Assembly: GCA_023665245.1 (NCBI GenBank)
Contig: JAMPEH010000007.1
Coordinates: 1 to 64,000, forward strand
Reading direction: 5' to 3'
Length of the DNA stretch: 64,000 bases
Origin: Muribaculaceae bacterium
Lineage (GTDB): Bacteria; Pseudomonadota; Alphaproteobacteria; Rs-D84
A model generated the notes under the pieces. That model worked only from the letters and a program-made list of their open reading frames with translations, ran no database searches and was not told where the DNA came from. The position numbers and the translations under genes were made by a program. Of this stretch, positions 51,581 through 62,100 are shown in pieces (the first letter of the stretch is position 1; each line of letters opens with the position of its first letter).

Positions 51581-52486
51581 TTATTTATTCAAATTCATAT
51601 TGGTTGTGAATTCATCGTCATAATTGGCGACAACCTGGCCGGCGATTGTGCATTGAATATCTTCAAATCCGCCACGCAATTGATTCTTTTTTATAACATT
51701 ACTGGTAATGAGCCCACCGGCCGTTCCCAGTACAACCCCCGCAATCGAATCGGATGCCAGACGTGCCCCGTTGAAATTACCATCGGCAGTTTTCCAGTGG
51801 CTTTTTTTGAATTTTGATTCAATTTGTGCCAAATCGGTGGCCAAATCATGAATACGTGATAATATTTGTTGTTCAGAAGATGACGCCGGATTTAATGTAA
51901 TATGTATAACGGATATACTGCTGCTGCTGGTAGATATGTACTGTGTTAAATTATGTATAATTTGTTCATACTTGGGTGCATTTTTCCTGGTTTGAATAAT
52001 ACGGACAGCACGCTGTTCCGAGTCATAATACGGCGATTCTTCAAGAACGGTTGCATTTGATGCACCAGCATACCATTTTTCAACACAGTCGCCAGATTGT
52101 ATCCCGGTTAGCATTTTTTCAACCATGTCCAGGCGACGCTTTGACAGGGCATTATTGTCATAGTTGGTGTCTTGGCCTGAATAATCCGCACTGGCTAGTA
52201 AAATTAAGCAATCATCTTCAGATGATGGGCGCAGATTCGCCAGTGTTTGTTTCATGTCGTTGACACATTGTTGTGTTGCGGTTGGCGTGATTGATTGATA
52301 AGACTGGTTCGCCTCGCTATCATTGTGGGGACGGCTGTGTTCAAAATACACAATAAAATCATAGCCAGGTTTGCCAGTGGCAAAACAACCTGATGCAGGC
52401 AGACCCATGTCAGCCGCCGTGGCGGGTGCAAAATTGGCCAGTATTCCACAAATAATTGCAAAACTTGTAAAGTGTTTTACTTTCAT
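51581..52486 (-). CDS. Exported protein with OmpA-like motif
   Basis: A 301-residue protein with signal peptide ending ANFAPATAA. The middle carries LILLASADYSGQDTN and NNALSKRRLDMVEKML, reminiscent of the OmpA-family loop (G-x-A/T-D-x2-G and N-x2-LS-x2-R). A Ser-rich stretch and a helical segment follow, then a glycine-patterned hydrophobic region (IAGVVLGTAGGLITSNVI) and a Cys near the end. I do not assign a family with certainty. ATG 52486 has GGAAGAG directly upstream. Isolated gene between repeats and polA. Confidence 0.6.
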   Translation of the reverse strand: MKVKHFTSFAIICGILANFAPATAADMGLPASGCFATGKPGYDFIVYFEHSRPHNDSEANQSYQSITPTATQQCVNDMKQTLANLRPSSEDDCLILLASADYSGQDTNYDNNALSKRRLDMVEKMLTGIQSGDCVEKWYAGASNATVLEESPYYDSEQRAVRIIQTRKNAPKYEQIIHNLTQYISTSSSSISVIHITLNPASSSEQQILSRIHDLATDLAQIESKFKKSHWKTADGNFNGARLASDSIAGVVLGTAGGLITSNVIKKNQLRGGFEDIQCTIAGQVVANYDDEFTTNMNLNK

Positions 52487-52544
52487 CTCTTCCGTTCCCA
52501 TTAATTTATTTTATTCTATCATATTTTGATGGTTTTTAAAACGA

Positions 52545-55322
52545 TTAATGTTCCCAATGTGGTTCGATTGTGTATTCTGCGACCAGTGGTATTGATAAAT
52601 TTGCAACATTTTCCATGGATTCTTTTATTTGATGCGCGAATTGTTCGGCGCTGGCCGCGTCGCATTCAAATATCATTTCATCGTGTACCTGCATAATCAG
52701 GCGAATCTTGTCGGCGTTTGGTTGAACAATATCACGATATATGTTTACCATTGCACGCCGCATCAGGTCAGCCTCGAACCCCTGAATCGGGGCATTTACG
52801 GCCGCACGCATTGCGTATGCACGCAGGCGTGGATTTTTAACCTCTGGCAATTCAATGCGGCGGCCCCATGGGGTTAAAACATACCCGTGTGTCATCGCAA
52901 AATCCTTGATACCGTTTATGTACCGTTCAATTTCAGGCAGGCCCGCCATATACGATTTTATGATATCTGCCGCCGTGGCCCGTGATATCCCCAATTGCCC
53001 CGACAGGCCAAATGACGATATTCCGTATATGATTGAAAAGTTCACAGTCTTGGCCGCGCGACGCATTTCGCGTGGTACAGGTGCGTTTTGCGGTATATTA
53101 AATATCTGGCGGGCGGTTTGTTCATGAATATCAGTGCCGGCGCGGAACGTATGCTTAAATGTTTCGACATCTGCAACATCGGCCAGCAGTCGCAACTGAA
53201 TCTGGGAATAGTCCGCAGATATCAAAACACAACCAGGTTTTGCAACAAAGCATTTGCGGATTTCGTTGCCTAATTCCGTCTTGGTCGGGATGTTTTGCAG
53301 ATTTGGGTCGCGACTGGACAGGCGCCCGGTATTTGTACTGGTTTGTAAATAAGTTGTGTGAATACGGCCGTCGAAACCAATCTGGCGCGGCAATGCGTCT
53401 GTGTATGTGCCGGCCAGCTTTGCAATTGAACGCCAATTCAGGATTTTTTCAATGATTGGATGCGCGTCCACCATTTCGTTCAGTGTTTCTGCATCGGTTG
53501 AACGCTTTTTATTTTCCGGCAGGTGCAGTTCATCAAACAACACAGCACCCAATTGCTTTGGACTGGCGATATTAAATTCATGACTGGCCAAGGCCCAGAT
53601 TTCGGATTCTAGTGTCGTTAATTGTGTGTGGAAAATGCCAGATAACTGTTGCAGGCCAGATTTGTTTACAAATACACCGACCCGTTCCATTTGCATTAAT
53701 ATTGGCATTAATGGTTTGTCGCATGTGTCATACAATTCACGCAGTTTTGGCTGGGCATCCAGTTCCGGGCGCATTAAATCATACAACGCACGGCATACGG
53801 TTGCGTCTTCGGCGGCATAGGGTGATGCAATATCCGTCGCCAATAAATCAAAGTGGCAATCGGCATCGCGTGTCTTGGGCGGGAACAGGCTGGCAAACGA
53901 AATGTTTTCATGCCCCAGATATTTCATTGCTAATTCATCCAGGCCATGCCCATGTAATGTGCCGTGTAAAATATATGATAACAGCATTGTATCATCAAAT
54001 GGCGTGATGCGGGATGTGTCCCACCCCTCGTTTTCCAAGATGTGAAAATCGTATTTCAGGTTATGGCCAATCTTGATAATATTTGGATTGGTCAGTATCG
54101 GCCACAATTTTTCATAGACTGTAGTGGGCGATATCTGATTGGGTGCAATTGTATCTGATGCAAACAAATCATTTGATTGTGTCCGGTGGCGCAGTGGAAT
54201 ATATGCGCCATGCGTCGCGTCAAATGCAATTGATATGCCAACCATACGCGCATCCATATGTGACAGGCCGGTTGTTTCTGTGTCAAATGCCAGAATATCC
54301 GTCACGTGTGACAAAAATTCATCCAGTTGCGTGGCGTCTGTAATTGTCACCCAATCCATATTCAGGGCAGGGCGCGTATTTGTTGACGCAGGTGCAGGCA
54401 AATCAATGTCACATGTGGATTTTGCATATGAAAACACATCTGGCTGGGTTGCGGCATTATATTCAGATAACGGAAACGCTTTTTCTATTTTTGCGGCAAG
54501 GGACGCACTTTCCAATTCGTTTTTTACATATTCCAATGCACTGGGCGTGTTGAATTGAAATGGCTCTATAACCAAGCCGTTCAGGTCAACGTCGCGCTTT
54601 AATGTGACCAGCTTTTTTGATATAAATGCCGCATCACGCCCGTCGCGCAACATATTGCGTGTGCGTTCGTTTTTTATATCGTCCAGATGATTATACAGAT
54701 TTTCCAGTGTTCCGAATTCGTTGATTAATTCGGCGGCCTTTTTGGGCCCAATGCCGTGAACACCGGGGACGTTATCTGTACTGTCACCCATCAGTGACTG
54801 TACATCTATAACCTGGTCTGGACGGACGCCGAATTTTTCCAACACTTCCGGCGCGTGGATTTCGCGTGCCTTCATCCCGTCGTACAGATATATACAATCA
54901 GACACCAGTTGCATTAAATCCTTGTCACTGGTGATAATTCGTGTGCCGCCGGGATTATCACAGTTTGCCGTCGCGATTGTCGCGATGACATCATCTGCCT
55001 CTACCCCCGGGATGCACAGAACGGGGATTCCCATTGCAGCCACGGCCGACCGCACCATATATGATTGTGTTATCAGGTCGGCCGGTGTTTCGGCACGGTT
55101 TGCCTTGTATTCTGGGTAAATATCTTGACGGAAAGATATGCGCGATGCATCAAATACGCATACGAACGCATCATCGGGTTTTGCGGCAGACAATATCGGC
55201 ATTATCATGTTGATAAATCCGTATACTGCACCTGTTGGGGTGCCGTCACGCCGGGTCAGCCGACTGTGCACGCCATAGTATGCCCGAAACAATAATGAAT
55301 TTCCGTCAATCAGTGTCAGCAT
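52545..55322 (-). CDS. polA: DNA polymerase I
   Basis: A 925-residue three-domain enzyme. The 5' nuclease (about 1-290) shows GDSTDNVPGVHGIGPKKA. The 3'-5' exonuclease retains FDTETTGL, HNLKYDFHIL and YAAEDATVC, so proofreading looks intact. The polymerase domain has motif A at residues 704-711 reading DYSQIQLR, motif B RRAAKTVNFSIIYG and motif C QVHDEMIFE. Motif A normally reads DYSQIELR; the Glu (E. coli Glu710) is Gln709 here. That residue helps exclude ribonucleotides. It processes Okazaki fragments and repairs DNA. An outer-membrane protein gene lies 9 nt upstream and likely shares the transcript. Confidence 0.97.
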   Translation of the reverse strand: MLTLIDGNSLLFRAYYGVHSRLTRRDGTPTGAVYGFINMIMPILSAAKPDDAFVCVFDASRISFRQDIYPEYKANRAETPADLITQSYMVRSAVAAMGIPVLCIPGVEADDVIATIATANCDNPGGTRIITSDKDLMQLVSDCIYLYDGMKAREIHAPEVLEKFGVRPDQVIDVQSLMGDSTDNVPGVHGIGPKKAAELINEFGTLENLYNHLDDIKNERTRNMLRDGRDAAFISKKLVTLKRDVDLNGLVIEPFQFNTPSALEYVKNELESASLAAKIEKAFPLSEYNAATQPDVFSYAKSTCDIDLPAPASTNTRPALNMDWVTITDATQLDEFLSHVTDILAFDTETTGLSHMDARMVGISIAFDATHGAYIPLRHRTQSNDLFASDTIAPNQISPTTVYEKLWPILTNPNIIKIGHNLKYDFHILENEGWDTSRITPFDDTMLLSYILHGTLHGHGLDELAMKYLGHENISFASLFPPKTRDADCHFDLLATDIASPYAAEDATVCRALYDLMRPELDAQPKLRELYDTCDKPLMPILMQMERVGVFVNKSGLQQLSGIFHTQLTTLESEIWALASHEFNIASPKQLGAVLFDELHLPENKKRSTDAETLNEMVDAHPIIEKILNWRSIAKLAGTYTDALPRQIGFDGRIHTTYLQTSTNTGRLSSRDPNLQNIPTKTELGNEIRKCFVAKPGCVLISADYSQIQLRLLADVADVETFKHTFRAGTDIHEQTARQIFNIPQNAPVPREMRRAAKTVNFSIIYGISSFGLSGQLGISRATAADIIKSYMAGLPEIERYINGIKDFAMTHGYVLTPWGRRIELPEVKNPRLRAYAMRAAVNAPIQGFEADLMRRAMVNIYRDIVQPNADKIRLIMQVHDEMIFECDAASAEQFAHQIKESMENVANLSIPLVAEYTIEPHWEH

Positions 55323-55331
55323 TTTGTACCC

Positions 55332-55871
55332 TTAGAAAATATAACGTAATTTCAGGCGTGCGTCATAGTGCAATATGTCTGGCTTTACATCGGCCATGGT
55401 GTATATGTCATGGGCGTACAGAACGCGACCTTCGGCATCAATCTTGAACGGTAATACCGGTATATCAAATGTCAGCCCCAGCATACCCTGGTACGCTGTT
55501 TTATCATCAATTTTAATGTCTGTGTTATCAACGTCGCCATCAAAAATCATACCGATACCCGCACCGATATATGGTTGCACCAATGTTGTCGGCATTTTCA
55601 GGTATGCATTTAACATCGCCGTGTTCAGTTTCATGTCAGTGGGTGTGATATGGTTATATTCGCCCTCTATCCGAATAAATGGAATATCAATTCCAATCAC
55701 GGCGCCATATGAATATGCGCTGTCACTGTGGGCGTGGTCATCGGCAAACATTGTTGCACCGCCAATGCCACCAGTGGCGCCCGCATATACGTCAAACAAC
55801 AGATTTGCATTCGCAGGCGCGGCGCCCAATATCGCCATGGCGGTTAAAATTGCGGTATGCTTGAAATTCAT
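55332..55871 (-). CDS. Small outer-membrane beta-barrel protein (P44/Msp2-like)
   Basis: A 179-residue barrel with signal peptide MNFKHTAILTAMAILGAAPANA. Alternating strands (VYAGATGGIGGA, YSYGAVIGIDIPFIRIEGEY, VQPYIGAGIGMIFDG, DARLKLRYIF) and the terminal Phe fit an eight-stranded barrel of the surface antigen msp4/OmpW-like superfamily found in Rickettsiales. Probably inserted in the outer membrane by BAM. Followed by polA after 9 nt, an unusual operon pairing. Confidence 0.8.
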   Translation of the reverse strand: MNFKHTAILTAMAILGAAPANANLLFDVYAGATGGIGGATMFADDHAHSDSAYSYGAVIGIDIPFIRIEGEYNHITPTDMKLNTAMLNAYLKMPTTLVQPYIGAGIGMIFDGDVDNTDIKIDDKTAYQGMLGLTFDIPVLPFKIDAEGRVLYAHDIYTMADVKPDILHYDARLKLRYIF

Positions 55872-55921
55872 GTCTTTCTCCTTATCTTTGTGATATTATA
55901 ATAAAAAAAAGAGTACTGAAT

Positions 55922-56443
55922 ATGCAAGAAAATAAACCTGTATTGGTGGTTGGATTGGGCAATCCCGGGCCCGAATACGAACGCACGCGTCATAACGTGG
56001 GGTTTATGGCGGTGACGGCATTGGCCGGCGATGATGCGATGTGGAAAACCGAAAAAAAAGCCCGCACCACCACAAAAAATATAGATGGTCATCGTGTGAT
56101 ATTTGCAATGCCGCAAACGTTTATGAATTTGTCAGGTAATGCAGTATTGGCATTAATGACGTTTTACAAAATACCACGGGAAAATCTGATCGTTATACAT
56201 GATGATATGGATTTGCCAGTTGGAAAAATGCGTGAAAAAATCGGCGGTGGCAGTGCCGGTCACAATGGCATTCGGTCAATTGATGCAAATGTTGGCAACG
56301 AATATAAACGTATCAGGATTGGAATTGGTCATCCCCGTGATTTTGAATTGCCGATATTGCCGGCCGATTGGGTTCTGGGTAAATTTACAGACGCACAAAT
56401 GACAGAAATAAACAAAGTAATTTCAAAAATTTGCCTGTTTTAA
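55922..56443 (+). CDS. pth: Peptidyl-tRNA hydrolase
   Basis: A 173-residue Pth that recycles peptidyl-tRNA. VVGLGNPGPEYERTRHNVGF carries the catalytic His and Asn; FMNLSGNAV, VIHDDMDLPVG with the catalytic Asp, and GGGSAGHNGIRSI are conserved. It ends soon after the core, slightly shorter than the 190-residue average. It converges on the next gene with a 4-bp overlap and no terminator between. Confidence 0.96.
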   Translation: MQENKPVLVVGLGNPGPEYERTRHNVGFMAVTALAGDDAMWKTEKKARTTTKNIDGHRVIFAMPQTFMNLSGNAVLALMTFYKIPRENLIVIHDDMDLPVGKMREKIGGGSAGHNGIRSIDANVGNEYKRIRIGIGHPRDFELPILPADWVLGKFTDAQMTEINKVISKICLF

Positions 56444-57594
56444 TTGGCCCCTATATTACCAATTGGTAGTGTAAATAAGCCCTTGCTGTCTTCAAACTGG
56501 GTTGTGCTGGAAATATGACATTTGTCTATTGTTGACGAACCACTTGGTGATGTCGCCCCAGCGGGACATTTTTGTTTGGATGTGTCACAATAATACCCCG
56601 CATCACAAGGTTTATAAACAGCGATTAAATCAATGCCGTTTTTCATAGCGTCTTCAGATGTTGGCTGTGTTATCTTAGAGCCTGCACTAATTATGGTAGA
56701 ACCTGATTTATATTTCCATTGTGAATCAAATTCTTTGCCCAACAATACAATTTGTTTTTCTTGGGTTTCTGATGGCTTCCATGCAGTGCAATCACTATCA
56801 AATTCACAAGTGTCTATGTACACGGGACTGGTGGATGTTTCATCTTTGTAATATCTGATTGTGTATGGTTTTGGATCCCAATGGCCCCACAATTCAATTA
56901 TATCTGCAAAATCGGTATTTCTTACACCTGATACCAATTTACCATCGCTTGCAATTTTTCGATTTCCTCCCTCTTTTTGGTCATAATATCCAGCAAAGTC
57001 ATGATGCCACCATAATGTAGGTACAATATCTGGATTTGCACGCCATTCAGTTGAATTGCGTGAGTCTGCGAATCCGGCGCCATATTTTACCCATACTGAT
57101 TTATCTATATCACCCCATGTTTGGTTTTTTCTTAATGTTATTTTATGAACCTCGCCAGTACATGTATTTCCGGATTGTGTATAATGGTTATTACATTCGC
57201 AGTGTGTTGCGTCCTTGTCGCATACTTGTTTAGTTGGGTCATTATTACAGTGTGCGTTGGAAAGGCAAGTTATTTTATATGAGCAATCGTCGGGTTTATT
57301 GAAATATATATATCGTGTGGTTGCTGTTTTTGTGCCTAATGTGACATTTGTGCTTGCGCCACAATCTTTATAGCAACTGCCATTTGATGTAGCACCTGTG
57401 GCGGAAAGTGGATATTTACTGTCTGTTGCTGTAGAACAACTGGCGCATTTGCTGGTTGCAGCGTCACAAAATAAATTTGCGTCACATTTATTTGTTGCAT
57501 CACACAATTCACCCATGCCAACCGCTAATGCGGGTGTGATAATGAATAATGAATATATAACAAAAAATGTTTTTAAAAATCCTCTCATATACAT
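56440..57594 (-). CDS. Cysteine-rich exported protein with InlB-B-like repeat
   Basis: A 384-residue protein with signal peptide ending LFIITPALA. The N-terminal third has CDATNKCDANLFCD, CASCSTATDSKY and a CNNHYTQSGNTCTG module. The middle resembles Listeria-Bacteroides (InlB B/Flg_new) repeats: AGYYDQKEGGNRK...WGHWDPKPYTIRYYKD. The end carries CDAGYYCDTSKQKCPAG and IDKCHIS but lacks the CYY tail. No Shine-Dalgarno sequence is visible before ATG 57594 or 57588. Related to, but distinct from, the CYY-tail family. Confidence 0.7.
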   Translation of the reverse strand: MYMRGFLKTFFVIYSLFIITPALAVGMGELCDATNKCDANLFCDAATSKCASCSTATDSKYPLSATGATSNGSCYKDCGASTNVTLGTKTATTRYIYFNKPDDCSYKITCLSNAHCNNDPTKQVCDKDATHCECNNHYTQSGNTCTGEVHKITLRKNQTWGDIDKSVWVKYGAGFADSRNSTEWRANPDIVPTLWWHHDFAGYYDQKEGGNRKIASDGKLVSGVRNTDFADIIELWGHWDPKPYTIRYYKDETSTSPVYIDTCEFDSDCTAWKPSETQEKQIVLLGKEFDSQWKYKSGSTIISAGSKITQPTSEDAMKNGIDLIAVYKPCDAGYYCDTSKQKCPAGATSPSGSSTIDKCHISSTTQFEDSKGLFTLPIGNIGAN

Positions 57595-57624
57595 AAGTTT
57601 ACAAAAATTTTTTGGTGTTAGGCA

Positions 57625-57652
57625 ATAAAAAAATCTGGCGATTGCCAGATTT
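57625..57652 (-). terminator. Terminator of lipoprotein gene
   Basis: AAATCTGGC/GCCAGATTT stem and T7 on the minus strand. Confidence 0.82.
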
Positions 57653-58112
57653 ATCTTTGTTTTTGTGATTGGGCCTGTTTTGGATATCCACTTGAAATTA
57701 TGTTATATCCAAAATCCACCAACCATTGGTTATCTTCGGGATATACTATATTTATGTGGGTAATAGTTCCGCGACCTTTGAATTTATGACGATTTTGGTC
57801 GCCACCGGCCTCTATTAATGGTTCGACAACTAAATATCTGATTTCCTTTTCATGGTATGTGCCCATCCATGTGTTACCGTCTGATTTTAAAATGATATTT
57901 CTGACGGATGTGGAATCGGCAGATGCACGAATTTTTGCTTTTAGTTCTGGGTCTTTGAAATTGTCATGGCCCCAAACGTATGTTGTGTCATGAATTGGAA
58001 CATCGGGTTCGTCTTTGTCGCATGATGCGGTCATCAGACTGCCGGCGGTTATGGCTGCAATCGGCAACAGACGGCGAATTTTGTAGGGTAATGTTTTATT
58101 TAGTATTTTCAT
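57651..58112 (-). CDS. Lipoprotein
   Basis: A 153-residue lipoprotein. A basic N-terminus (KILNKTLPYKIRRLLP) and hydrophobic segment lead to a lipobox LMTASC, then an acidic DKDEPDVP linker. No known domain; style and linker resemble Bacteroidota lipoproteins. AAGGAC lies 7 nt before the ATG at 58112. Upstream a leader contains a small ORF and a terminator, suggesting attenuation. Confidence 0.7.
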   Translation of the reverse strand: MKILNKTLPYKIRRLLPIAAITAGSLMTASCDKDEPDVPIHDTTYVWGHDNFKDPELKAKIRASADSTSVRNIILKSDGNTWMGTYHEKEIRYLVVEPLIEAGGDQNRHKFKGRGTITHINIVYPEDNQWLVDFGYNIISSGYPKQAQSQKQR

Positions 58113-58308
58113 GGATTTGTCCTTTGGATATTTTAAATAGGATTTTATTCCGTTTGGTAAACAAAAAAGGCCGGCAAAATGCCAGGCCAATTTTCAGATT
58201 TTTGCGCATCATTCCCGTGGATGCATGGTGATGTTGCCCGTGGGGGCCCACCATTGTGGTGGATGTATCCACCACATGCATTGCGACAAAGATTTTGTTT
58301 TGTTGCAT
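58096..58308 (-). CDS. Possible leader peptide ORF
   Basis: A 70-codon frame starting at ATG 58308 with a strong AAGGGGTG six bases upstream. The peptide includes GPHGQHHHAS and then passes through the terminator stem before stopping 14 nt before the lipoprotein ATG. Translation could compete with terminator formation. A TTGACA at 58387-58392 (minus strand) would serve as -35. Confidence 0.3.
   Translation of the reverse strand: MQQNKIFVAMHVVDTSTTMVGPHGQHHHASTGMMRKNLKIGLAFCRPFLFTKRNKILFKISKGQIHENTK
58162..58190 (-). terminator. Attenuator-like terminator upstream of lipoprotein
   Basis: GGCCTGGCA/TGCCGGCC stem with T6, 50 nt before the lipoprotein start and inside the small ORF. Confidence 0.65.
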
Positions 58309-58444
58309 AATTTGCACCCCTTGGTGAACAAATACGTGTAAATCTGTTTTTGTTCTAGTTAAATCTTAGTACTAATATATTCCCATTGTCAAGAATAAAG
58401 CAAAGACAATATCATATGTGTCATCCCGGTGCATGACGCGGGGC

Positions 58445-59127
58445 CCAGTGCAGGAGTGACGGCAAGAGAAATGTGCGGTGCCTAACCACCTCCCGGCTGC
58501 GCCGTACTCCTCCATGGGAGGAGAACATCAAGCCTCAGGTTCCCCTCCTGTGGAGGGGTGGTTCTACGAAGCCTTGGCGAAGTAGAAACGGGGTGGTTTC
58601 AGGATGGCGAAATAAGGGGGATATCGGATATAATGCTGCGCGGCACTGGGCACCGGCCTTCGCCGGTGTGACGGTGTGTTTTTTTGTTCGCGTTTAATAT
58701 ACAAAATTATTGTCATTCCGCGGCTTGACCGCGGAACCCAGGTCATAAAGTTCCACCCCTGCGGCGGCAGGGGTAGGGTCTATTAAATTTGCAAAATTTG
58801 ATGATTGATTAACTGGATTGCTTCGTTGTCCGTCTTTGCTGGTGCTGCAATGCGACTATGCTCGTAATGACAGGGAATACTTCTTTAATCCCGTCATACC
58901 GACACTGAATTTGAAAAACGATTGATAACCGTTTTTCAAAGAACCGGTATCCATTGTGTTTTGTAATGTCCTAGCACAAGGGGATGCGAGGAACACAGTA
59001 GACCCCGTCCTTCGACGGGGTGACGAGTGTTTGATGTTTTTAGCGAAAACTTAAAAGTATACGTCATACCGACACTGAATTTGAAAAACGATTGATAACC
59101 GTTTTTCAAAGAACCGGTATCCATTGC
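58445..59127. repeat. Repeat-rich intergenic stretch
   Basis: No gene in about 850 bases. It contains a palindromic CCCCTCCTGTGGAGGGG segment (about 58541-58558), an R1 end piece (58641-58673), an R2 half (58807-58871), an R1 element with an R3 hairpin in its left arm (58892-59025; insert 58903-58943), and a second R1 fragment with the same insert (59062-59127; insert 59073-59113). Confidence 0.7.
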
Positions 59128-59166
59128 GAAAGAATATCACACCTGTTTAAATGTGCGCATGATACA

Positions 59167-62100
59167 TCAGTATTTAACACGCCATTGTTTTATGGTTGTG
59201 TTGCATGGGTCAGGTTCGCCGTCTGTGGTCTTGCATGATTGCCATTGGCCACTTGCCAATGTATATATGCAATGGGTGCCACTGCTGTTGATGGAATCAA
59301 CAACATTTGTTTTGGCATCCCGTTTGCCTGGTGTGAATACGTGGCCAGTATCCAAATTAATCGCAACAAATGTGCCAGAACAATGGATTGTTTTGCCGTT
59401 TGGATAGCCTGCTTTTTTGTCGTCTTCAGATACAGGGTTGTCACCCGTCACATCATCATTGGTGTCAACGCAAACCAATGCATAGTCACCATCAGGATAG
59501 CCGTTTTTGGGGGCCGCCAAATTCCATGTGGCAACCAATTTGTATGATGTGGTCATCAGTGGGTATTCTTTGGATGTGCGTATTGTGCCGTAAATTGGTG
59601 TTAATGCAGACGTTATTTTTGCAGAACTGTCAGTGGTTAAGCATGTCTTGTTTTTGTCACCTTCATAATAATTGCTTGTTGGACAGCAGTTTATCGTGCC
59701 ATCAATTGGCGTATATGTGCCGGCGGTGCATACTTCGTTATTAATACTGGCGTCGCCACCTGTGACGCATGTCCATATCTTGTTTGTATTTGATTGGTCG
59801 CTGGAACCGTTGGAATTATCGTCATTTGAACCGCATGTCCAGTTAAACGAAGTGTTGGATTCATCGGTCGTTGACATCCATGCGTATTTTTGGCCCGCCG
59901 GGCATGATGTATCACGGCAATTGTCGGTTGCGTCGGCTGTACCGGTTTTGGTTGCAAACCATGATAACAGCGTTTGTGTGTTTTTGTCGGCTGGTACGCG
60001 GATTTGATTATGTTCACCCACCCCCAGTTCGGTTGTTGGTTTTGCCTCGCAATTGCCCCAAATTTGTTCCGCGATACGGCATGTTTTGCAGCTGTCTTCA
60101 TTATAGTCTTTGCCGTATTTGTCTTTTCCATTTTCTCCGTCTTTTGTTGGACATCTACCTTCGGCAGTACATATATCATACACACAACGTTCAATAGTGT
60201 CTTTGTCGGCCGCAGTTTTTTCTAGGTCTATTGATGTGCAATTTTTTGCGTTGCGGATGATGTATTGTTTGCCGTATAGTTCATCATAAAAATCGCCTGT
60301 ACCTTTGTTCAACAAATCGTTCATAATTTCGTTGATTTTATCGGTGCCGGCCTCGGCTACGCAATTTACAACCTCGTCCCAGCATGCCTTGCGATTAATG
60401 ATTGATTTGCGGTTAACGGACGAGTCGATGTTTTCACACAAGCCAAAGTTTCCGGAAATAGATGTACATACCTGGACGATACAGGCACGTCCAACCTCGC
60501 GACAGGTTTGCAAGATTGTTTCATATGTGTTGTTATTTGTTATTTCTGTCATACCACCAATCCAGTCAGTGTCGGCACCGTCGGTGCCAACTTCCTGTAA
60601 CAGGGCGGTGCATGCGTTCGTGACGTCTGCACACATTGCGTTTACGGTTTTGTCAGCCTTGACCCCAAATGTTGACAGTGCGCGTGCATCAAAGTCCGCC
60701 AATGATTGTGCTGTTTCTGACAGACACTGGGTGGTTAGTGTTGTGCAACTTTGCCGGACGTCTTCTAATTTTTTATCCTGGGCCAATTTTATTTGTGCCA
60801 ATGCGTCTTCGATAAATTCCGTCCATACGGTGTCTGCGATATCCTGGCAGTTTCCCATGGCGGGTTCCAAGAATTTCTTTTTTGAGTTTAAAAACGATAC
60901 AAATGTTGTGTTGCCGGGGGCGGTTGTCCATGTGGTATCGCCGGTTGGGCGTGTAATCAATTTGCCCAAGTTTATCAGGTTCACGGTCAAGAATGCCTCG
61001 CCCGTGGATGGGTCGATATATTGACCTGATACGTCAAGGCATTTGCCCATGTCAGACCCACAAACCGATGAATCTGTTAACATGTCCAGCATTTTCTTTT
61101 TACATGTTAAAATGTCATCAGAATTGCGTTTTTGGTATATGTCCAGTCGTGACATATCCAGTAATGCACCGCCTTCGCGGACACGTTCGCGGGCGGTATC
61201 TGTTTGGGCCTGGTATGATTTGGCGACCGTGTTGCAGTCCTGTTCAATCTGCATTTGATATCCGCTTTCGGCGATGGTTAATTCGTCGTCGGTGCAAACC
61301 TCTAACGCCATTTCACGACACACGGGCAGGGCGGCCGAATATAATTCAGTGCCGCTTTTACTGGTTGTGGATGTGCCTTGTAATGAATCAATGCTGTCAA
61401 ATGCAGCGTCAATATTCAGTGACAGTGATATTGGTGACAGACTGCGGTCAAAATTACTGTCGTCAAAACTGGTGTTTAATTTTTTTGCGATTTCATCCAG
61501 CATCTTTTTAGACTGGGATGTATCTTTTTGGTTAAAGGCGATTTCGCCTTCGGTTGCCTTGTATAATGCGGCGGCGTCTTCTTTATCCATATTGACTGTC
61601 AGCAGACGCTGATTAAAACTTAACATTTTATCTTCGACCGCGACCAGATTCTTTTTTACGCTGTCAAATTCGTGAATTCGCGTTGAACATGCGCACCGCT
61701 TTAATACCGCATCTTTGTTCGCGCAAAATTCGTCCATGCAACTGTAATAAACCTCGCGACATTTTTTTGCGTCACTGGATGTTATTTTGTCGCGTGCGGC
61801 AGTTTGCGTATCTGAATCTGCCACGCGTGCAATGTTGCGTGATGCCGCGCGTGATATTGTTGCACGCGATGTTGTCGTGGCGGCGCGTGTACCGGTGGTT
61901 GTTGCCGCACGAGATGCGGTGCCCACGCGTGTTGTGGTGGCGCGACTGGTTATCGGGGTACGGGTGGTAATTGGTGCCGCCATAGTGGTGCGATTGCGTA
62001 CACCAGAACCGGCTGTGCGTGACGCCGTGGTCTGTGATAATGATTGTGTGCGGTCAGTGCTGTGTACAACGTTGCCGGTGCGTGCGGTGGTTGTGCGTTG

